From contig NZ_CP130427.1 of NCBI RefSeq assembly GCF_030518795.1, positions 124,001 to 188,000 on the forward strand: a stretch of 64,000 nt of DNA, written 5' to 3'. The translations under genes and the position numbers were made by a program. Source of the DNA: Micromonospora sp. NBRC 110009. Lineage in GTDB: Bacteria; Actinomycetota; Actinomycetes; Mycobacteriales; Micromonosporaceae. Shown in pieces: positions 42,087 to 50,513 of this stretch. Below the pieces are notes generated by a model. The model was not told the DNA's origin, did not search any database, and saw nothing but the letters and a program-made list of their open reading frames with translations. Position 1 is the stretch's first letter. The number at the start of each line of letters is the position of its first letter.

Positions 42087-43127
42087 TCAGACGAGGCCCG
42101 CCTCCCGCAGCAGCTTCCACAGCCCGGCGCCGTCCGGGGCGGAGAGCCACTTCTGGCCCACCGGGCCGGCGGACGGGCGACCCGCCGGGGCGGGCAGGCT
42201 GCCGGCGAGCACCGACTGGGTGGGCGAGAGCCGGCGGATCGCCACGCCGGCCACGTTGTCCGGGTGCGCGGCGGCGAACTCGCGGTAGATCTCCTGGTCG
42301 TGCTGGCCGTCGTCGCCGATCAACAGCCACCGGACCTCCGGGAACTCCCGGGCCAACCGGGCCAGGGTGGCCCGCTTGTGCTCCCGGCCGCTGCGGAACC
42401 AGCGGTCGGCGGTCGGCCCCCAGTCGGTGAGCAGCAGCGGGCCGGCCGGATAGAGGTGCCGGGAGAGGAACCGGGTCAGCGTCGGCGCGACGTTCCAGGC
42501 GCCGGTGGAGAGGTAGAAGACCGGCGCGCCCGGGTGGGCGGTGGCCAGCCGCTCGTAGAGCACCGCCATGCCGGGGACGGCGGCCCGGGCGTGCTCGTCG
42601 AGGACGAAGGTGTTCCACGCGGCGAGCAGCGGCCGGGGCAACGCGGTGACCATGACCGTGTCGTCGATGTCGGACAGGATGCCGAACCGGACGTCCGGGT
42701 CGAGGACGCGGACCAGGGCCTCGACCGGCTCGGCGTCGGGGACGCTGAGGCGTACGCAGCCCCAGCCGGGGGTGAAGTCCGCCTTGACGATCGTGTCGAC
42801 GAAGCCGCTGCGGTCCGCGGTCGCCTCCTGGCGTACGCCGCCGGCCTCGATGGTGACCCTGGCGTACTTGGCCGGCAGGGTGGCGAAGCTGCGCCAGCCC
42901 CGCACCTTCTCCAGCCGGCCCCGCTGCCGGGTGTCCGGGCGGCCGAGCAGCACCCGGCAGAGCACCCGCGCCCAGCCCGGGGCGCCGTACCCGGCGTACG
43001 CGATGATGTTGACCTGCCATCCGGTGCGCCGCAGCCGGCGTTCGACCAGGCCGTGCAGGGCGTCCTCGATCCGCGCGGCCCGATGCAGCTGCGGTACCGC
43101 CAGTTGGTCCGGTGGTGTCGGTGGCAC
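42087..43127 (-). CDS. App1-type phosphatase domain protein (DUF2183)
   Basis: A 346-residue protein with an N-terminal beta-rich region (WQVNIIAYAGYGAPGWARVL) and a C-terminal HAD-like App1 catalytic domain containing the nucleophile motif SDIDDTVMVT, VFYLSTGAWNVAPTL and LIGDDGQHDQEIYREFA. App1 of yeast is a phosphatidate phosphatase; bacterial members are presumed lipid or phosphate-ester phosphatases. GTG 43127 is assumed; CAGGGT lies 6 nt before it. It is divergent from a large membrane protein gene. Confidence 0.85.
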   Translation of the reverse strand: MPPTPPDQLAVPQLHRAARIEDALHGLVERRLRRTGWQVNIIAYAGYGAPGWARVLCRVLLGRPDTRQRGRLEKVRGWRSFATLPAKYARVTIEAGGVRQEATADRSGFVDTIVKADFTPGWGCVRLSVPDAEPVEALVRVLDPDVRFGILSDIDDTVMVTALPRPLLAAWNTFVLDEHARAAVPGMAVLYERLATAHPGAPVFYLSTGAWNVAPTLTRFLSRHLYPAGPLLLTDWGPTADRWFRSGREHKRATLARLAREFPEVRWLLIGDDGQHDQEIYREFAAAHPDNVAGVAIRRLSPTQSVLAGSLPAPAGRPSAGPVGQKWLSAPDGAGLWKLLREAGLV

Positions 43128-43247
43128 GCTGCCACCCTGCCACAGCCGGCGGACACCGGCCACGCGAGTCGGCTGCGCCGATCCAGCCCCGGGGCCGGGT
43201 GCCACCGTGACAGACTGCGGTCGCAGGCGACGACGGGGGCGTTGGTC

Positions 43248-44858
43248 GTGTCGACACCAGTGCGTGACCCGGGGCGGTGGCGTCCGGCGCTGGACCGGCC
43301 GGCGCTGGTCGCGCTGCTGCTCGGGGCGGCCGGGGTCGGCTACCGGCTGGTCCTGACGCTGCTGACCCTGCCCACGTCGAACAGCGACGAGGCGACCTTC
43401 GGGCTGGCCGCCCTGCACATCGCCACCGGCCACGAACGGCCGGTCTTCCTGTACGGCCAGCGCTACATGGGCATGCTGGAGTCCTACCTGGCGGCGCCGC
43501 TGGTCGCCTGGGCCGGGCCGAGCTGGCCGGTGCTGCGGCTGCCGCTGCTGGTGCTCTACGCGGCCTTCCTGTGGCTGGCGTACCGGCTGACCCGCCGCCT
43601 CTTCTCCCCCTGGCTGGCCGCCTTCGTGGTCGGCCTGCTGGCCCTCGGCTCGGAGCGGGTGGTCCGGGACCAACTCACCGCGGTGGGTGGGCGGCCGGAG
43701 GTGAAGCCGGCGGTGCTGGCGATGCTGCTGATCGCGGTGGCCCTCGGCGAGCGTCGGGTGCGGCACCGCTGGCTGGCCACCGGCGTGTTCGGGCTGCTCG
43801 CCGGGGTGGCGCTCTGGTCGGACTGGTTGATCGTGCCGTACCTGGCGGTGGCCGGGCTGGTGCTGGTGTGGGCGGCGCCCCGGGACCTGGTCGGCTGGCC
43901 GGGGGTGCTGCTGGTCGCCGGGTTCCTGGTCGGCGTCGCCCCGATGATCAAGGACAACATCATCGCCCCGGAGGGGCAGGACTCGTTGTCGGTGTTCCGC
44001 GAGATCAGCACCAAGGACGGGGCGGCCCCGTCCTGGTCGGAGCGGCTGCACGGCGGGCTGCTGGAGGGGGTGCCGCTGGCCTCCGGGCTCTGCCCGATGG
44101 ACGGCTGTGCCCGGTGGGTGGAGTGGTTCGGCCTGCTCTACCCGCTGCTCCTGGTGGCCGCCGCCGGGCTCGGGCTGGTCGCGTACCGGCGGGCCGCCGA
44201 CCCGGCCGCGCGGGTCCGGGCGGTCGCGCGGCTCGCCCTGGTCGTCGGCGCGGCGCTGACCCTGCTCGGGTACGTCCGCAGCGCGCTCGCCGCCACGGAT
44301 CCGGTGGGCAACGCCCGCTACCTGTCGGTGCTGCAGATCTCACTGCCGGCGGTGCTCTGGCCGCTCTGGCTGGCCGCCGCCCATGCGGGGCGCGGTACGG
44401 CGGGCGCGGCGGCCCGGACCGGCGGGGCGGTGGCCGGGCTGGTGCTGGCGGCGCTCACCGCGACCGCGCTCGCGGCCACCGCGGCGTTCGTCGCCGACGC
44501 GCCGCCGCTGCGGGCCGAGGAACGACGGGCCCGGGAGCTGGCCGACGCGGTCCGCCGGACCGGCCTGCACGACGTGTACGGGGACTACTGGACGTGCAAC
44601 CGGCTGATCTTCAACACCGGCGAGGCGGTGACCTGCGGGGTGCTGGACGGCGACCTGACTCCCGGGCAGAACCGCTACCCGGCGTACTGGAAGCGGGTGG
44701 GGCGGGCGGCCCGGCCCGGGTACGTGCTGGCCGTCGGGTCGCCGGCGGAGCGGACGCTGCGCCGGCTGGTCGGCGACCGGGCCGACGCGGCCGTGGTGGC
44801 CGAGGTGGGCGGCTATCGCGTGTACCACCCGGAGACCGCCGTGCGGCCGTGGCGCTGA
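43248..44858 (+). CDS. GT39-like multi-pass membrane protein
   Basis: A 536-residue protein with ten or more transmembrane segments. The first extracytoplasmic loop carries an acidic motif in LPTSNSDEATFGLAALHIATGH followed by LYGQRYMGMLESYLAAP. That is the layout of polyprenyl-phosphate-dependent mannosyl/arabinosyl transferases (PMT_2/ArnT group), in which loop acidic residues bind the metal and catalyse transfer. A soluble C-terminal domain (about 420-536) with a WTCNRLIFNTGEAVTCG cysteine pair faces outside. A GT-C glycosyltransferase role is likely but unproven. GTG 43248 is chosen, with GGGGG upstream. Confidence 0.7.
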   Translation: MSTPVRDPGRWRPALDRPALVALLLGAAGVGYRLVLTLLTLPTSNSDEATFGLAALHIATGHERPVFLYGQRYMGMLESYLAAPLVAWAGPSWPVLRLPLLVLYAAFLWLAYRLTRRLFSPWLAAFVVGLLALGSERVVRDQLTAVGGRPEVKPAVLAMLLIAVALGERRVRHRWLATGVFGLLAGVALWSDWLIVPYLAVAGLVLVWAAPRDLVGWPGVLLVAGFLVGVAPMIKDNIIAPEGQDSLSVFREISTKDGAAPSWSERLHGGLLEGVPLASGLCPMDGCARWVEWFGLLYPLLLVAAAGLGLVAYRRAADPAARVRAVARLALVVGAALTLLGYVRSALAATDPVGNARYLSVLQISLPAVLWPLWLAAAHAGRGTAGAAARTGGAVAGLVLAALTATALAATAAFVADAPPLRAEERRARELADAVRRTGLHDVYGDYWTCNRLIFNTGEAVTCGVLDGDLTPGQNRYPAYWKRVGRAARPGYVLAVGSPAERTLRRLVGDRADAAVVAEVGGYRVYHPETAVRPWR

Positions 44859-44867
44859 ACCGGGTCG

Positions 44868-44873
44868 TACGCT
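44868..44873 (+). promoter_or_regulatory. Predicted -10 box of a leaderless promoter for yaaA
   Basis: TACGCT ends 6 nt before the ATG at 44880, within the 21-nt gap after the preceding stop codon. No ribosome binding site is visible, in line with leaderless initiation. Confidence 0.4.
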
Positions 44874-44879
44874 GACCCG

Positions 44880-45677
44880 ATGCTCATCCTGCTGCCCCCG
44901 TCCGAGGGGAAGGCCGAGGCCGGCACGGGCCGGCGGCTCGACCTGTCCCGGCTCTCCCTGCCGGAGCTGACCCCGGCCCGCGAGGCGGTGCTGGACGCGC
45001 TCGTCGCGCTCTGCGCCGGGCCGGACGAGGCGGCGGCCCGGGCGGCACTCGGGCTCAGCGAGGGGCAGCGCGGCGAGCTGCGGCGCAACGCCCGGCTGCG
45101 GGTCGCGGCCACCGCACCGGCCGGGCGGATCTACACCGGGGTGCTCTACGAGGCGCTTGACCTGGCCACACTGCCGCCGACGGCGGAACGGCTGGCCCGC
45201 CGGTCGGTGCTGATCAGCTCCGGCCTCTGGGGCGCGGTACGCCTCACCGACCGGATCCCGCCCTACCGCTGCCCGGTCGGGGCGAAGCTGCCCGGCGTCG
45301 GCGCGCTGTCGGCGTACTGGCGGGCTGCCCTCGGCCCGGCGATGGCGGCGGCCGCCGGCAGCGGGCCGGTGCTGGACCTGCGCTCCGGGGCGTACGCGGC
45401 CACCTGGGCGCCGCGCGGGCCGGTCGCCGAGCGGACCGTCACGGTCCGGGTGCTGCACGAACGCGACGTCGACGGGGTGCCAACCCGCTCGGTGGTGAGC
45501 CACTTCAACAAGGCCACCAAGGGGCGGCTGGTCCGCGACCTGCTCACCGCCGGCGCCCGACCGCGCACCCCGGACGCCCTGATCGGAGCGCTGCGCGACC
45601 TCAAGTACACGGTCGAGGAGCAGCCCGCGGCGGCCGGCCGGCCACGCCAGCTCGACATCGTGGTCACCGACCTGTAG
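44880..45677 (+). CDS. yaaA: YaaA family peroxide-stress protein (DUF328)
   Basis: A 265-residue cytoplasmic protein starting MLILLPPSEGKAEAG, the classic family N-terminus. It continues with YTGVLYEALDLATL, SSGLWGAVRLTDRIPPYR, GAYAATW and the C-terminal SHFNKATKGRLVRDLL segment of the YaaA fold. E. coli YaaA lowers intracellular free iron during peroxide stress and binds DNA. It is a stand-alone gene, with a TACGCT box 6 nt before the ATG. An 11-nt palindrome, GCAAATTTTGC, occurs just after its stop (45680-45690). Confidence 0.93.
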   Translation: MLILLPPSEGKAEAGTGRRLDLSRLSLPELTPAREAVLDALVALCAGPDEAAARAALGLSEGQRGELRRNARLRVAATAPAGRIYTGVLYEALDLATLPPTAERLARRSVLISSGLWGAVRLTDRIPPYRCPVGAKLPGVGALSAYWRAALGPAMAAAAGSGPVLDLRSGAYAATWAPRGPVAERTVTVRVLHERDVDGVPTRSVVSHFNKATKGRLVRDLLTAGARPRTPDALIGALRDLKYTVEEQPAAAGRPRQLDIVVTDL

Positions 45678-45773
45678 CCGCAAATTTTGCTCAAGGCTCG
45701 GGCGCAGCCGTTTCGCCGTGCCGGCGACGGGGTCACGGTAAGGGAACCCCGACGCCGACAAGGAGCTCCCCCG

Positions 45774-46442
45774 ATGGCCCCCGAGCCCACCACACTGCTC
45801 GACCGGCCCCGGCCGTCGTCGACACCGCCACCGCTGGACTGGCTGACCCTGGCCGACGCGTTCGAGGTCGCCTGCCTGCTGCGCTGCACCCCGCCCCCGG
45901 CCGCCGACGGCCGCCGCACCGGCGTCGCGACGTACCGGGGCGGGGTCGCCGAGTTCAACCGGGAGGACGCGGCGCGCCGGATGCGGCAGCTTCTCGGCCG
46001 CCTCGCCGTGCCGGTCGAGCACGAGCTGGCCACCGGGGGGCTGCGCCGCCGCTACGAGCTGCACCGGCTGCACGTGCCGCGGGAGCACCGGTCGACGTAC
46101 GCGAACCTGCTGGAGGCGGGCTGGCGCCAGGGCCGCCGGGAGCTGCTCGGCGGCCCGGTCCCCGGCGCCTCCCCGGCCCGGCGGATGTGGCGGCCCCGGC
46201 TGGCCGCCGCCGCCTGGCGCGCGGCGCTGCTGGCCGGCGGGCGGCACGTCCGACGGCACAGCCTGGGCATCCGGCTGGCCGACCGGGACCTGGCCGCGGT
46301 GCTCGTGCGCGGCGCGGCGCTGCTGGAGGTCCCGGTGATGCTCCGGCCGGGGGCCGGCTGTTTCGTGGTGAGCGTCCCCAACGGCGCGCACCGCACCCGG
46401 ATCGTGGACAGCGCCGCCCTGGTGCCCCGCGCGCCGGCCTGA
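45774..46442 (+). CDS. WhiA N-terminal-domain-like protein lacking the HTH domain
   Basis: A 222-residue protein. Its segments line up in order with the LAGLIDADG-like part of the sporulation regulator WhiA: FEVACLLRC (family EVSALLR), REDAARRMRQLL (AARRL), GGLRRRYELHRLHV (GGLRRxxRYxVRV), and AAAWRAALLAGGRHVRRHSL (AAWRGAFLAxGS) followed by a LEVPVMLRPGAGCFVVSVPNG segment. WhiA then carries a C-terminal helix-turn-helix of about 90 residues, which is absent here. The comparison is from family memory, not an alignment search. AAGGAG sits 8 nt before the ATG. A 17-bp terminator follows. The role may be regulatory but is unknown. Confidence 0.6.
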   Translation: MAPEPTTLLDRPRPSSTPPPLDWLTLADAFEVACLLRCTPPPAADGRRTGVATYRGGVAEFNREDAARRMRQLLGRLAVPVEHELATGGLRRRYELHRLHVPREHRSTYANLLEAGWRQGRRELLGGPVPGASPARRMWRPRLAAAAWRAALLAGGRHVRRHSLGIRLADRDLAAVLVRGAALLEVPVMLRPGAGCFVVSVPNGAHRTRIVDSAALVPRAPA

Positions 46443-46493
46443 ACCGCACACCCGGCGGCCGTCCGCAACCGCGCCGCCGGGTGCCCCCTGCTT

Positions 46494-46537
46494 CGGGGGA
46501 GCGGGGCCTCCACCGGGACCGAGGCCCCGCTCCCCCG
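46494..46537 (+). terminator. 17-bp perfect hairpin terminator
   Basis: CGGGGGAGCGGGGCCTC (46494-46510) pairs perfectly with 46521-46537 around a 10-nt loop. It is the longest perfect stem seen in the window and isolates the WhiA-like gene from the lipoprotein gene on the same strand. There is no U-tract. Confidence 0.7.
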
Positions 46538-46599
46538 GGATCCCGCCGACCGCCGCTGCGGGTTGCGCGGCGGGCGGTGCACGGCGCAGAGTGCAGCGC

Positions 46600-47562
46600 G
46601 TGAGCCGACACTGGTCCGTGCCCGGGCGACGCCGGGTCGCCGCGCCGGTCGCGCTGCTGATGCTGCTGCTGCCCGCCCTCGGCGGGCTCGCCGCCTGCCG
46701 GGACGAGCCGACCGAGCCGGTCCGGATCAGGATCGCCACGGGCAGCCCGACCGCCGTCTACCACGCCTTCGGCCAGTCGCTGGCCGCCCTCCTCAACCGG
46801 GAGGTGCCCGGGGTACGGGCCAGCGTGGTGGTCACCGCCGCCTCGGCGCAGAACGTCCGGCTGGTCGGCTCGGGTGCGGCGGAGCTGGGCTTCACCCAGG
46901 CCGACGTGCTGCCCACCCGCGCCGTCGAGCACCCGACGGTGCTCGCCGTGGCCCGCGTCTACGACGACCTGCTGCACCTGGTCACCACGGCCGGTGGCCC
47001 GGTGCGGACCCTCGCCGACCTGCGCGACCGGCGGGTGTCGGTGGGCGCCGACGGTTCGGGCACCGAGGTCACCGCGATGCGGCTGCTGGAGGTGGCCCAG
47101 CTCGGCGGCGACCGGGTACGTCGGGAACACCTGGGCCTGGACGACTCGGTGGCGGCGCTGCGCGCCGGCCGGATCGACGCGTTCTTCTTCTCCGGCGGCC
47201 TGCCGGTGCGCGGGGTGGCGGAGCTGGCCGGCAGCACCGCGGTCCGGATGGTCGACCTGGGCGAGTGGACCGAGCCGCTGCGCCGGTCCTACGGGCAGGT
47301 CTACGTGACCCGGGACATCCCCCGCTCGGTGTACGGGACCGAACCGGTCAGCACGGTGGCGAACCCGAACTACCTGATCGTCCGCGCCGACCTGCCGGAG
47401 GCGCTGGTGCGGGAGGTGACCCGGCTGCTGATGGAGCGCCGGGCGGAGCTGGCCGCCGCGCACCCGGCGGCCGGCCGGATGAGTCCCCGGTCGGCGATCG
47501 TCACCACTCCCCTGCCGCTGCACCCCGGTGCCGCCGACTGGTACCGGTCCAGCAAGCCCTGA
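46600..47562 (+). CDS. TAXI family solute-binding lipoprotein
   Basis: A 320-residue secreted lipoprotein. A signal peptide (VAAPVALLMLLLPALGG) ends in the lipobox LAAC with Cys33. The mature part is a TAXI-type periplasmic binding fold: IRIATGSPTAVYHAFGQSLA, TAASAQNVRLVGSGAAELGF, SVGADGSGTEVTAMRLLE, and VAALRAGRIDAFFFSGGLP. TAXI proteins normally serve TRAP transporters, yet no DctQM membrane gene is present. It instead converges on a histidine kinase/response regulator pair, so it may sense a ligand for that system. The start could also be GTG 46591. Confidence 0.88.
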   Translation: MSRHWSVPGRRRVAAPVALLMLLLPALGGLAACRDEPTEPVRIRIATGSPTAVYHAFGQSLAALLNREVPGVRASVVVTAASAQNVRLVGSGAAELGFTQADVLPTRAVEHPTVLAVARVYDDLLHLVTTAGGPVRTLADLRDRRVSVGADGSGTEVTAMRLLEVAQLGGDRVRREHLGLDDSVAALRAGRIDAFFFSGGLPVRGVAELAGSTAVRMVDLGEWTEPLRRSYGQVYVTRDIPRSVYGTEPVSTVANPNYLIVRADLPEALVREVTRLLMERRAELAAAHPAAGRMSPRSAIVTTPLPLHPGAADWYRSSKP

Positions 47563-47595
47563 CCCCGGGGACGCCGGGACGGGGCGGGTGCCGGG

Positions 47596-49026
47596 TCAGG
47601 CCCGGACCGGGGCGGAGTCGGCCGGCTGGTCGGCGCCGGCCGGCGCGTCGGCGGCCTGCTCCGGGGCGGGGAACCAGAGCTCGGCGACCAGCCCGCGGGG
47701 CTCGCCCTGGCGCATCGTCAGCCGGCCGTCGGAGGCGTCCACCAGCACCGCCACGATGGTCAGCCCCAGCCCGGCGCCGTCCACGTTCTGCACGTCGGGC
47801 GCCCGCCAGAACCGCTCGGTGGCCTGGTCGAGCTGGCTGGCCGTCATGCCGGGGCCGTTGTCGCGCACCGCCAGCGCGGTCCCGCCGTCGGCGGCGCGGA
47901 CGGTCACCGTCACCTCGCCGCCGGCGCCGCTGAACTTGACCGCGTTGTCGATCAGCGCGTCGAGGGCCTGGTCGATGGCGGTCGGCACGGTCCGGGCGTA
48001 CACGGGGGCGGTGGCCATGTCGAGGTGAAGGGCGACCGACCGGTGCCGGGCCAGCGGCAGCCAGGCCGCCACCCGGGACGCGGCCACCGCGGCGGCGTCC
48101 ACGGTGACCCGCTGGTTCTCCTCGCGCTCGGCCCGGGCCAGGGTGAGCAGCGCGTCCAGCACGGTGGCCAGCCGGTCGGTCTCCTCCAGCGCCAGCCGGT
48201 GCTCGGCCCGGCCGTCCGCGTCGGTCAGGCTCGGTCCCAGTTCCTCCACCCGCAGCCGCAGCGCGGTCAGCGGGTTGCGCAGCTGGTGGCTGGCGTGCGC
48301 CACGAAGGCCCGCTGCCGGTCCATCACGTCGGAGACCACGTCGGCCATGTTGTTGAAGCTGGCCGCCAGCCGGCGCAGCTCCGGGGGGCCGAGCCGGGGG
48401 CGCACCCGGGCGGTCCGGTGTCCCTCGGCGATCTCGTGGGTGACCGCGTCCAGCTCGGTGACCGGGCGCAGCACCCAGCCGGCCAGCCCGAACGCGGTGG
48501 AGACGCAGGCCAGCACGGCGAGCAGGCCGATGCCGGCGAGCAGCAGCCACCACGTGGTGATGGTGTGCCGCACCTTGCCGGCCGGGGTGGCGGTCACCAC
48601 CGCCCCGAGCACCTCGCCGCCGTCGTTGATCGGGACGGCCACCAGCACCGGCCCGTCCACCCACGGCCAGACCGACTCCGGCCCGCTGAACTGCTGCCCG
48701 GCGAGCGCGGTGTTCAGCGCCGCGTCGGCGCCCGGGCCGAATTTCCAGCTCACCGAGGCGGCCACGGTGCGGCGGTCCCGGTCGACCACCGCGGCGCCGA
48801 TGCCGTACAGCTCGTCGTACGCGGCCAGCTCCGCGTCGAGCGGGCCGGGCCCGCCGCCGCGCAGCGCCGGGCCGGCCAGCGAGGCGACCCGGGTGGCGTC
48901 GGCGAGCCGGTCGGCGCGGACCCGGTCGGTCTCCCGGGTGGCGAGGGTGGCGGCCAGCGGCGTCTCCAGGGCCAGCAGCACCAGCACCATCAGCAGCAGG
49001 TAGCTGATCACCAGCCGGCGCCGCAC
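47596..49026 (-). CDS. Two-component sensor histidine kinase
   Basis: A 476-residue membrane kinase. One helix at about 5-27 and a second at about 158-187 bracket an extracytoplasmic sensor domain of about 130 residues. A HAMP region follows (LRPVTELDAVTHEIAEGH), then the H-box HASHQLRNPLTALRL with the phospho-accepting His247, the N-box DNAVKFSGAGGE, and G-boxes DNGPGM and GAGLGLTI. GTG 49026 lies 10 nt after the response-regulator stop, behind GAGGAG. It phosphorylates the adjacent regulator. The tail is rich in alanine and proline (PEQAADAPAGADQP). Confidence 0.93.
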   Translation of the reverse strand: MRRRLVISYLLLMVLVLLALETPLAATLATRETDRVRADRLADATRVASLAGPALRGGGPGPLDAELAAYDELYGIGAAVVDRDRRTVAASVSWKFGPGADAALNTALAGQQFSGPESVWPWVDGPVLVAVPINDGGEVLGAVVTATPAGKVRHTITTWWLLLAGIGLLAVLACVSTAFGLAGWVLRPVTELDAVTHEIAEGHRTARVRPRLGPPELRRLAASFNNMADVVSDVMDRQRAFVAHASHQLRNPLTALRLRVEELGPSLTDADGRAEHRLALEETDRLATVLDALLTLARAEREENQRVTVDAAAVAASRVAAWLPLARHRSVALHLDMATAPVYARTVPTAIDQALDALIDNAVKFSGAGGEVTVTVRAADGGTALAVRDNGPGMTASQLDQATERFWRAPDVQNVDGAGLGLTIVAVLVDASDGRLTMRQGEPRGLVAELWFPAPEQAADAPAGADQPADSAPVRA

Positions 49027-49036
49027 CGCGGGCTCC

Positions 49037-49705
49037 TCACGCGCCGCGGAGCCGGTAGCCGACCCCGCGTACGGTCTCCACCAGCGTCGGGTCACCGAGC
49101 TTGCCGCGCAGCGAACCGACGTGCACCTCCACCGTGTGCCGGTCGGCCCACGTGGTGCCCCAGACGTCGAGCAGGATCCGCTCCCGGGGGACCGCCACGC
49201 CGGGCTGCCGGGCCAGGGAGAGCAGGATGTCGAACTCCTTGCGGGTGAGCGTGACGGCCTGGCCGGCGACGGTGACGGTCCGGCCGCCGACGTCGATGCG
49301 GACCGGGCCCGTCTCGATCAGGTTGCGCTCCGGCATGGTGTGGGCGGCCCGGCGCAGCACCGCCTCGATCCGGGCCTGCAGCTCCACCATGGAGAACGGC
49401 TTGACCACGTAGTCGTCGGCGCCGAGCCGGAGGCCGAGCACCCGGTCGCGTTCCTCGCCCCGGGCGGTCACCGCGATGATGCCGAGCTGGCTGCTGCGCC
49501 GGCGCAGCTCCCGGCAGAGGTCGGTGCCGTCCCCGTCGGGCAGGGTCAGGTCGAGTAGCACCAGGTCGCAGGGGGCGGCGGAGAGGGCGGCCTCGACGGT
49601 GGCCGCGTGCTCCACCTGGTAGCCACGCCGGGTCAGCGCGGAGGAGAGGGCGGCCGCCACCCGACGGTCGTCCTCGACCAGGAGGATCCGCACCCGTGCC
49701 TCCAT
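49037..49705 (-). CDS. OmpR/PhoB family response regulator
   Basis: A 222-residue regulator. The receiver domain has ILLVEDDRR, the phospho-acceptor in LVLLDLTLPDGDG (D52), a TARGEERDR threonine segment and the lysine in DDYVVKPFS. The C-terminal winged helix (about 130-220) includes LTRKEFDILLSLARQPG and RHTVEVHVGSLRGKLGD. ATG 49705 is listed, but GTG 49693 has the better ribosome binding site (GGAGG five nt upstream) and yields VRILLVEDD. It forms an operon with the downstream kinase gene, probably controlling envelope or transport genes. Confidence 0.93.
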   Translation of the reverse strand: MEARVRILLVEDDRRVAAALSSALTRRGYQVEHAATVEAALSAAPCDLVLLDLTLPDGDGTDLCRELRRRSSQLGIIAVTARGEERDRVLGLRLGADDYVVKPFSMVELQARIEAVLRRAAHTMPERNLIETGPVRIDVGGRTVTVAGQAVTLTRKEFDILLSLARQPGVAVPRERILLDVWGTTWADRHTVEVHVGSLRGKLGDPTLVETVRGVGYRLRGA

Positions 49706-49771
49706 CCGCTCGACGTACTGCCCTGCGAATGGTGGCAGACGTGGCGGCGGTACGGGAGGGGCGGTGTCCGG

Positions 49772-50083
49772 TCAGAGCCCGAAGACGTCCTCGGCGGTGG
49801 CGTCCCGGACGCCGTCGGTGAAGCCCCGGAAGCCGGGGTCGGCGTGGCTGAGCGGCACGCTGGTGAGGTTCTCCCCGGTGGCCTGGGTGACGGCGTCGAC
49901 CAGCGGCCGGTAGTCGGTCTCGGCGTCGTCGAAGACGTCGTCGTCCGCCTCCGCCAGGTTGATCACGTGCTGGACGTCGTCCGAGGGGGTGTCCGGGTCG
50001 TCCGCCCACTCCGCGCCGGCCTGGTAGCACTCGTCGTAGATCGCCCGCTCGCCGTCGGTCCACTCCTCGTCGTAGCTCTTCAT
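49772..50083 (-). CDS. Small acidic hypothetical protein
   Basis: A 103-residue protein, MKSYDEEWTDGERAIYDECY at the start, extremely rich in Asp and Glu (EADDDVFDDAETDYRP in the middle). The ATG at 50083 is preceded by GGAGGGAGGGG, a very strong ribosome binding site. No signal peptide, membrane segment or known motif is seen. It is divergent from the DUF952 gene. Such acidic proteins occur widely in actinomycetes, but no function is assigned. Confidence 0.65.
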   Translation of the reverse strand: MKSYDEEWTDGERAIYDECYQAGAEWADDPDTPSDDVQHVINLAEADDDVFDDAETDYRPLVDAVTQATGENLTSVPLSHADPGFRGFTDGVRDATAEDVFGL

Positions 50084-50162
50084 GCCCCTCCCTCCGCGGC
50101 CCTTCCCACCCGAGCATGCCGGTCGCGGCGGCGCGGGCGCGGGCGTACGCGGGAACACGCCC

Positions 50163-50168
50163 TAGGCT
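50163..50168 (+). promoter_or_regulatory. Predicted -10 box of a leaderless promoter for the DUF952 gene
   Basis: TAGGCT ends 6 nt before the GTG at 50175. No independent ribosome binding site is visible apart from a run of G that overlaps the start. Confidence 0.4.
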
Positions 50169-50174
50169 GCGGGG

Positions 50175-50513
50175 GTGATCTACAAGATTCTCGCCACCAG
50201 CGAGTGGGAGCAGGCGCGGGCGGCCGGGCACTTCGCCGGCAGCGAGTTCGACCACCAGTCCGGGTTCATCCACCTCTCCGGGGCGGACCAGGTCGTGGAG
50301 ACCGCCCGGCGGGTCTTCGCCGGGGCGACCGGCCTCACCCTGCTGGCCGTGGACCCGGACCGGCTGGGGGACGCGCTGCGCTGGGAGGAGTCCCGGGGCG
50401 GCGCGCTGTTCCCGCACCTCTACGCGCCGCTGCCGGTCGAGGCAGTGGTGGCGGCGCACGCGCTGCCGGTGGACCGGCCGGCCGCCGACGCGGTGGCCGA
50501 ACTGCTGCCCTGA
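50175..50513 (+). CDS. DUF952 domain-containing protein
   Basis: A 112-residue cytoplasmic protein covering the whole DUF952 domain: VIYKILATSEWEQARAAGHF, SEFDHQSGFIHLSGADQV, LLAVDPDRLGDALRWEESR and LFPHLYAPLPVEAVV. The histidine and acidic residues of the HQSGFIHLS and WEES motifs resemble the ADP-ribose-transfer-like fold described for this family; biological role unknown. It starts at GTG 50175 beside a TAGGCT box, suggesting a leaderless mRNA. Confidence 0.88.
   Translation: MIYKILATSEWEQARAAGHFAGSEFDHQSGFIHLSGADQVVETARRVFAGATGLTLLAVDPDRLGDALRWEESRGGALFPHLYAPLPVEAVVAAHALPVDRPAADAVAELLP

Noticed and set aside
47563-47595. Hairpin between the TAXI and histidine-kinase genes
   Set aside because: Only short imperfect GC pairing is visible, far weaker than the other terminators in the window.
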